This document shows positions 59,536 through 64,000 of a stretch of 64,000 nucleotides of DNA, in pieces. The translations under genes were made by a program, and so were the position numbers. Every line of letters begins with the position of its first letter. Positions within the stretch are counted from its first letter, which is position 1. Source of the stretch: Microvenator marinus (GTDB taxonomy: Bacteria; Myxococcota_A; Bradymonadia; Bradymonadales; Bradymonadaceae); NCBI RefSeq assembly GCF_007993755.1, contig NZ_CP042467.1, positions 2,132,001 to 2,196,000 of the forward strand, written 5' to 3'. The notes under the pieces were generated by a model. The model was not told the DNA's origin and did not search any database. It was given only the letters and a program-made list of their open reading frames with translations.

Positions 59536-62259
59536 ATGACCAACCTCAAAGACAACGCAAAAACAACAATCAAGACATCGAGCGGCGAATTCGGCGCTTA
59601 TGACCTTAACTCACTTGGGCAATTCGGAAATATCAACTCCCTGCCCTACTCAATTAAGGTCTTGCTTGAGGCGTGCCTCAGAAACCTGGACAACAAGGTG
59701 GTCTTTGACGAGCACGTCAAGGCCCTCGCCGGTTACAACGCAAAGGATGTTGGCGAGCAGGAGATCCCGTTCATGCCCGGCCGCGTGGTCCTTCAGGATT
59801 TCACCGGTGTTCCTGCTGTGGTTGACTTGGCGGCGCTTAGAAGCGCGATGGACCGCCTCGGAGGTGATGTCCAGAAGGTCAACCCATTGACCCGCGTAGA
59901 CCTGGTGATCGACCACTCCGTTCAGGTCGATGCGTTTGGAACCCCGGGCGCCATCCAGATCAATAAGGAGTTTGAATTCGAGCGCAACCGAGAGCGCTAT
60001 GAGTTCCTGAAATGGGGCCAGAAAAGCTTCGATAACTTCAGCGTGGTCCCACCTGAGACCGGTATCGTTCACCAGGTAAACCTCGAGTATCTGGCATCGG
60101 TCGTGCTTGAGAAAGACGGTGTCCTCTACCCAGACTCATTGGTCGGGACCGACTCACACACCACCATGATCAACGGCTTGGGCGTTTTGGGATGGGGTGT
60201 TGGCGGTATCGAAGCCGAGGCAGCAATGCTCGGTCAGCCAAGCTACATGCTGATTCCCGAAGTTGTTGGCTTCAAGCTGACCGGTAAGCTTCGAGAAGGT
60301 GCCACGGCTACCGACCTTGTCCTCTTGGTCACGCAGATGCTTCGTAAGCACGGTGTGGTGAGCAAGTTCGTGGAATTCTACGGCCCTGGTCTGAGCGCAT
60401 TGACGCTTTCAGACCGTGCGACCATCGCGAACATGGCACCTGAATACGGCGCCACCATGGGCTTCTTCCCCGTAGACGAGAAGACCATCGAGTATATGCG
60501 TTTGACAGGTCGCGACGAGGCGTTGCTCGAGAAGGTCGAAGCTTATACCAAGCTCAACGGTCTCTGGAGAAACGACGACTACGAGATTGAGTACAGCTCG
60601 AGCATCGAGCTCGACCTCGGCGAAGTCCAGCCTTCCCTGGCTGGCCCCAAGCGCCCGCAGGACCGCATTTTGCTCTCCGATATGAAGGGTGAATTCCAAC
60701 TGCATCTCGAGAAGACGTTCTCGCGCAAAGACGGAAAGTCGGTCCCAACGAAGTATGCTGGTGCTGAGTTTGACCTCACCGACGGTGATGTAGTCATCGC
60801 GGCGATCACGTCGTGTACCAACACGTCGAACCCCGCCGTCATGATCGGCGCGGGTCTCGTGGCCAAAAAAGCAAACGCTCTGGGCCTCAAAGCCAAGCCA
60901 TGGGTCAAGACTTCTCTGGCACCTGGTTCGCGCGTGGTCACCGACTACCTGGATAAATCGGGCCTTACGGAGCACCTGGAGGCTATCGGCTTCTACACGG
61001 TCGGCTACGGCTGCACCACATGCATCGGAAACTCCGGACCACTCCCAGCTGAGATCGCGAAGTCCATCGAAGACGGCGAGTTGGTAGCTGCTAGCGTTCT
61101 CTCCGGAAACCGTAACTTCGAAGGCCGCGTGAGCCCGCACACACAGGTGAATTACCTCGCGTCACCACCGCTCGTAGTGGCCTATGCCCTTGCTGGGTCG
61201 GTCAATATCGATATCTATCGCGACCCAATCGGCAAAGACAAAGACGGAAAGGACGTCTTCCTCAAAGACGTGTGGCCAACCAACGCGGAGATCGCGCAGG
61301 AAATGGGCACTGCGGTGACACGCGAGCAGTTTGAGACGCGCTACGCTCATGTGTTCGAAGGTCCAGCGGAGTGGAAGGAAATCCCAGCTGCGGAATCGGC
61401 TGTGTATGGATGGCCGCCTGAGTCGACCTATGTGCAAGAGCCACCGTTCTTCATCAACATGCCTAAGACTGCGCCTGCCATTCAGCCAGTCGAAGGCGCA
61501 CGCGTTCTCCTCAAGCTCGGTGATTCGGTCACCACGGACCATATCAGCCCAGCCGGCTCCATCCCCAAAGAGAGCCCAGCTGCCAAGTATCTTGAGAAGC
61601 ATGGCGTCGAGCGACGGATGTTCAACTCGTTTGGGTCCAGACGCGGAAACGACCGCGTGATGACGCGCGGAACCTTCGGGAACATCCGTATCCGAAACCA
61701 AATCGCCCCTGGAACCGAGGGCGGTTACACCACGTATCTCGGACCGAACGAGACGCCCGCAGGGCCGTTCTCATGGCTCACCTACGACTCCGACGTCGAC
61801 CCAAAGACCGGCGAAGTCTGCTTCGTATACGACGCTGCCGTGAAGTATCAGAAGAATAAGATCCCGTTGGTCGTGCTCGCCGGAGTGGACTACGGCATGG
61901 GATCGTCGCGTGACTGGGCGGCAAAAGGCACCTTCTTGCTCGGTGTCAAAGCAGTGATCGCGAAGAGCTACGAGCGAATCCACCGCTCAAACCTCATCGG
62001 AATGGGTGTCCTGCCGTTGCAGTACAAGGGCTCAGACACAACCGAGTCCCTCGGACTGACGGGTCACGAGACCTTCGATATCCAGATCACCGACGACGTC
62101 GAGCCGTTGCAAGACATCAAGGTCAAAGCCACGTCGCCGGATGGAAAAGTCACCGAGTTCGTGGCGCAGTGCCGCATCGATACCCCTGTTGAGGTCGATT
62201 ACTACCGTCACGGCGGCATCTTGCACTACGTCTTGAGACGAATGGCAGGCCAAGCGTAG
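59536..62259 (+). CDS. acnA: Aconitate hydratase A
   Basis: Aconitase interconverts citrate and isocitrate using a 4Fe-4S cluster. The 907-residue protein is of the AcnA/IRP-1 type; cluster ligands are Cys427 (TSCTNTSNP), Cys493 and Cys496 ([12 protein letters not shown]). SRDWAAKG and [12 protein letters not shown] are also present. Start ATG with CGGAG upstream. A near-perfect TACAAT (59512-59517) could be its -10. It ends with a clear intrinsic terminator at 62300-62334. A confident call. Confidence 0.96.
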   Translation: MTNLKDNAKTTIKTSSGEFGAYDLNSLGQFGNINSLPYSIKVLLEACLRNLDNKVVFDEHVKALAGYNAKDVGEQEIPFMPGRVVLQDFTGVPAVVDLAALRSAMDRLGGDVQKVNPLTRVDLVIDHSVQVDAFGTPGAIQINKEFEFERNRERYEFLKWGQKSFDNFSVVPPETGIVHQVNLEYLASVVLEKDGVLYPDSLVGTDSHTTMINGLGVLGWGVGGIEAEAAMLGQPSYMLIPEVVGFKLTGKLREGATATDLVLLVTQMLRKHGVVSKFVEFYGPGLSALTLSDRATIANMAPEYGATMGFFPVDEKTIEYMRLTGRDEALLEKVEAYTKLNGLWRNDDYEIEYSSSIELDLGEVQPSLAGPKRPQDRILLSDMKGEFQLHLEKTFSRKDGKSVPTKYAGAEFDLTDGDVVIAAITSCTNTSNPAVMIGAGLVAKKANALGLKAKPWVKTSLAPGSRVVTDYLDKSGLTEHLEAIGFYTVGYGCTTCIGNSGPLPAEIAKSIEDGELVAASVLSGNRNFEGRVSPHTQVNYLASPPLVVAYALAGSVNIDIYRDPIGKDKDGKDVFLKDVWPTNAEIAQEMGTAVTREQFETRYAHVFEGPAEWKEIPAAESAVYGWPPESTYVQEPPFFINMPKTAPAIQPVEGARVLLKLGDSVTTDHISPAGSIPKESPAAKYLEKHGVERRMFNSFGSRRGNDRVMTRGTFGNIRIRNQIAPGTEGGYTTYLGPNETPAGPFSWLTYDSDVDPKTGEVCFVYDAAVKYQKNKIPLVVLAGVDYGMGSSRDWAAKGTFLLGVKAVIAKSYERIHRSNLIGMGVLPLQYKGSDTTESLGLTGHETFDIQITDDVEPLQDIKVKATSPDGKVTEFVAQCRIDTPVEVDYYRHGGILHYVLRRMAGQA

Positions 62260-62299
62260 GCGATTGTACTTGACCTAAATTATTCGGGAATAGAATTAT

Positions 62300-62334
62300 A
62301 CGGCGCAGATATTTACACTGCGCCGTTTCTTTTT
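62300..62334 (+). terminator. Intrinsic terminator after acnA
   Basis: ACGGCGCAG (62300-62308) pairs perfectly with CTGCGCCGT (62318-62326) across a nine-base loop, followed by TTTCTTTTT (62326-62334). It is the clearest terminator in the window. It directly abuts the ribosome-binding site of the next gene. Confidence 0.9.
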
Positions 62335-62344
62335 GGAGGAGACC

Positions 62345-63034
62345 ATGGAAGCTCAAGTTTGGAACTCAGTATCGACCGCATCAACAGACGAGCGGGTCGC
62401 ATTCATACGAAAAACTTACGCCCACCTTTTGTTCGCCATTCTGGCTTTCGTGGGTATCGAAGTCGCACTTTTTGCGACGGGCCTCGCCGAAGTCATCGCA
62501 CAGACGATGCTTAGCGTGAGCTGGCTCCTCGTCCTCGGACTCTTCATGGGCGTGGGTTGGCTCGCGGATTGGTGGGCACATAAAGACACAAGCCCTGGCC
62601 TTCAGTACATGGGGCTGATTCTCTACGTGGTGGCTGAGGCGATCATCTTTGTGCCGATTCTCTACATCGCATCGGCGTACTCAGACCCAAGCGTGATTCC
62701 ATCTGCCGCCGTCACAACGTTGCTGGTTTTTGCGGGCCTTACCGTGAGCGTCTTTGCGACCAAGAAAGACTTCTCCTTCTTGAGGTCAGGCCTCATGATC
62801 GCGGGATTCCTCGCAATCGGTCTCATCGTTGCGGCCTCTCTCTTTGGATTTGAGCTAGGCCTACTCTTCTCAGTGGCCATGGCTGGGCTGGCCGCTGGCT
62901 ACGTCCTTTACTACACATCCAACGTGTTGCATCACTACAACACCAACCAGCACGTGGCTGCGTCGCTAGCTCTCTTCTCGGCGGTGGCATTGCTCTTCTG
63001 GTACATTTTGCGCATCTTCATGTCGCGCGACTAA
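62345..63034 (+). CDS. Bax inhibitor-1/YccA-family membrane protein
   Basis: This 229-residue protein with about seven hydrophobic helices belongs to the BI-1/YccA/YbhL family, whose bacterial members may conduct calcium or modulate FtsH. The start MEAQVWNSV... and the helix with NxxxHxY features (SNVLHHYNTNQHVAASLALFSA) fit the family. ATG 62345 follows GGAGGA by four bases. It is preceded by the acnA terminator. A possible own promoter is TTGACC (62270-62275) with TAGAAT (62291-62296), spacer 15. Confidence 0.88.
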   Translation: MEAQVWNSVSTASTDERVAFIRKTYAHLLFAILAFVGIEVALFATGLAEVIAQTMLSVSWLLVLGLFMGVGWLADWWAHKDTSPGLQYMGLILYVVAEAIIFVPILYIASAYSDPSVIPSAAVTTLLVFAGLTVSVFATKKDFSFLRSGLMIAGFLAIGLIVAASLFGFELGLLFSVAMAGLAAGYVLYYTSNVLHHYNTNQHVAASLALFSAVALLFWYILRIFMSRD

Positions 63035-63106
63035 GCACCACTAAACACTTGCCTTATCTCGGCATCCTGCGAAACTACGCGCACTGAGACTTTTGTTGGA
63101 GTGCGT

Positions 63107-63856
63107 GTGTCCAAGATATCTGGTTTTGCAATTCTTCTGGCATTGATTGGGGTTTCGTATTCACCTGATGCCCACGCTCAATACGTGGACAAGGATGATT
63201 TGGCGCGATTTGACTCAGAGCTCGATCGCGACTCGTTCATGGCTACCGCTCGATTCCGTGCGGTCATGGTGCCGCCCTTTCTACTCGGGCTGGCGTTTGA
63301 TGAGCACGCCAACAACTGGCAGGACGGCACCACGAATTTCGCCTACGGCGTGGAGTTTTCGTGGCGCCGAAATCAGGATTTCGAGATTGGCCTGGCCATC
63401 GATTACGCGGACTTGAGCATGCCCGGGCAATTCTGGCTGGCGTCTGACGACCCACCAGACGATGCCGACTGGACCACCGTGGATATTGGACTCCTAAGCC
63501 TTGTTCTCTCTTCGTACTGGTTCTGGGACGTCAATGAGTGGTTCTCGCCCTATATTGGCGGGGGTATCGGCCCAGCTTTGGTCATCGGCGAGGTCAACAA
63601 ATACAATCCGCGTCCGGGCACACCGTGCCGGTCGGCAGGTACTTACAATCCCCCAGGATGTGTGGGGGAGAACGGGGAACCCGACTTGGAAGCCTATTTT
63701 GACCCCGCAGAAAAAGAGAATATTCCTCCAGTTTTGCCCGTCTTGAACCTGACACTTGGAGCACGATTCAATATCTCGAAACACGGTGTGCTCAAGCTCG
63801 AGTTCGGCTTCCAAAACTACCTCTTTGCTGGCATTGCCGCGGGAGGACAGTGGTAG
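63107..63856 (+). CDS. Outer-membrane beta-barrel protein (OmpW-like size)
   Basis: This 249-residue exported protein has a signal peptide ending AHAQ (MSKISGFAILLALIGVSYSPDAHAQ) and strands typical of small barrels (GVEFSWRRNQDFEIGLAIDYADLS). A four-residue-cysteine loop (CRSAGTYNPPGC) is present, and it ends in AAGGQW. GTG 63107 with GGAG five bases before; GTG 63101 is a less likely alternative. The next gene follows after four bases, likely co-transcribed. Ligand unknown. Confidence 0.72.
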   Translation: MSKISGFAILLALIGVSYSPDAHAQYVDKDDLARFDSELDRDSFMATARFRAVMVPPFLLGLAFDEHANNWQDGTTNFAYGVEFSWRRNQDFEIGLAIDYADLSMPGQFWLASDDPPDDADWTTVDIGLLSLVLSSYWFWDVNEWFSPYIGGGIGPALVIGEVNKYNPRPGTPCRSAGTYNPPGCVGENGEPDLEAYFDPAEKENIPPVLPVLNLTLGARFNISKHGVLKLEFGFQNYLFAGIAAGGQW

Positions 63857-63860
63857 ACAC

Positions 63861-64000
63861 ATGAAAGCATTTGTTTTTGTCTTATTCTCATTGATTTCAT
63901 TCAATGCTTGGGCAACCGAGCCTGTACCGGGTCAAGAGTATACCGGCCCGCAGAAGTTCGAGTTGGCGCAACTCGGCCTCAGCTTTGACCTTCCGAAAGG
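63861..64000 (+). CDS. Exported protein, N-terminal fragment (continues beyond window)
   Basis: An ATG at 63861 opens a frame that runs to the end of the window. The 46 visible residues start MKAFVFVLFSLISFNAWA, a signal peptide, then TEPVPGQEYTGPQKFELAQL. It begins four bases after the preceding gene and is probably in the same operon. Too short for a family call. Confidence 0.6.
   Translation, partial: MKAFVFVLFSLISFNAWATEPVPGQEYTGPQKFELAQLGLSFDLPK

Overview
The window is a gene-dense piece of a bacterial chromosome of moderate to high GC. No gap between genes exceeds about 235 bases. I see no rRNA, tRNA, insertion sequence, prophage or CRISPR array. The gene content suggests a Gram-negative deltaproteobacterium in the wider Myxococcota/Bradymonadales sense. 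The signs are many outer-membrane beta-barrels and lipoproteins with acidic DM-rich linkers, membrane-anchored eukaryotic-type Ser/Thr kinases, VWA proteins, a DUF1592/DUF1552 pair, a giant cysteine-repeat lipoprotein and polyhydroxyalkanoate (PHA) metabolism. The taxonomic placement is inference from gene content only.

Bases 1-18145 are mostly housekeeping and signalling: the end of a BY-type tyrosine kinase, a VWA lipoprotein, a five-S1-domain RNA-binding protein, a Ser/Thr kinase, RNase G, PlsB-type acyltransferase, an RluA-type pseudouridine synthase, TypA/BipA, a second Ser/Thr kinase with a WPQA-repeat linker, a second VWA protein and an FG-GAP-like lipoprotein.

Bases 18185-29595 form the most striking region, a PHA locus organised around phaR. 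A leftward phasin-phaC1-SDR operon faces rightward phaR. Next come a rightward four-gene envelope operon (lipoprotein A, lipid-anchored alpha/beta hydrolase, outer-membrane barrel, lipoprotein B) and a rightward PhaE-like/phasin-like - acyl-CoA synthetase - phaC2 operon. Six copies of a palindrome of the form TTGCANTGCAA, the type of site bound by PhaR, sit in the three control regions. The layout predicts one PhaR regulon that joins granule formation to surface proteins of unknown role. A FadL-type porin lies at 34840-36045. I regard the coupled envelope operon as the best candidate for an undescribed system: perhaps capture and hydrolysis of an external ester or lipid whose acyl groups feed the granule.

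Bases 29739-45068 hold a lipoprotein, an MTA/nucleoside salvage operon (MTAP-family phosphorylase, odd APH-fold kinase, CNT transporter), an NAD(P)-binding DUF2867-like protein, FadL, and a five-gene leftward operon of largely unknown proteins that includes a THI5/NMT1-like protein without a signal peptide. The DUF1592 and DUF1552 genes follow. Bases 45138-49541 hold a small nucleotidyltransferase pair and a Fur-box-controlled iron operon (porin-like barrel, imelysin, di-heme DUF1111 protein).

Bases 49605-64000 hold NDH-2, a protein with four beta modules, a leftward operon of a 47-repeat cysteine-rich lipoprotein with MoxR and CoxE-type VWA partners, a LysR regulator, a pentaheme cytochrome lipoprotein, aconitase with a clear terminator, a Bax-inhibitor-1 protein, an outer-membrane protein and the first 140 bases of an exported protein that runs off the end.
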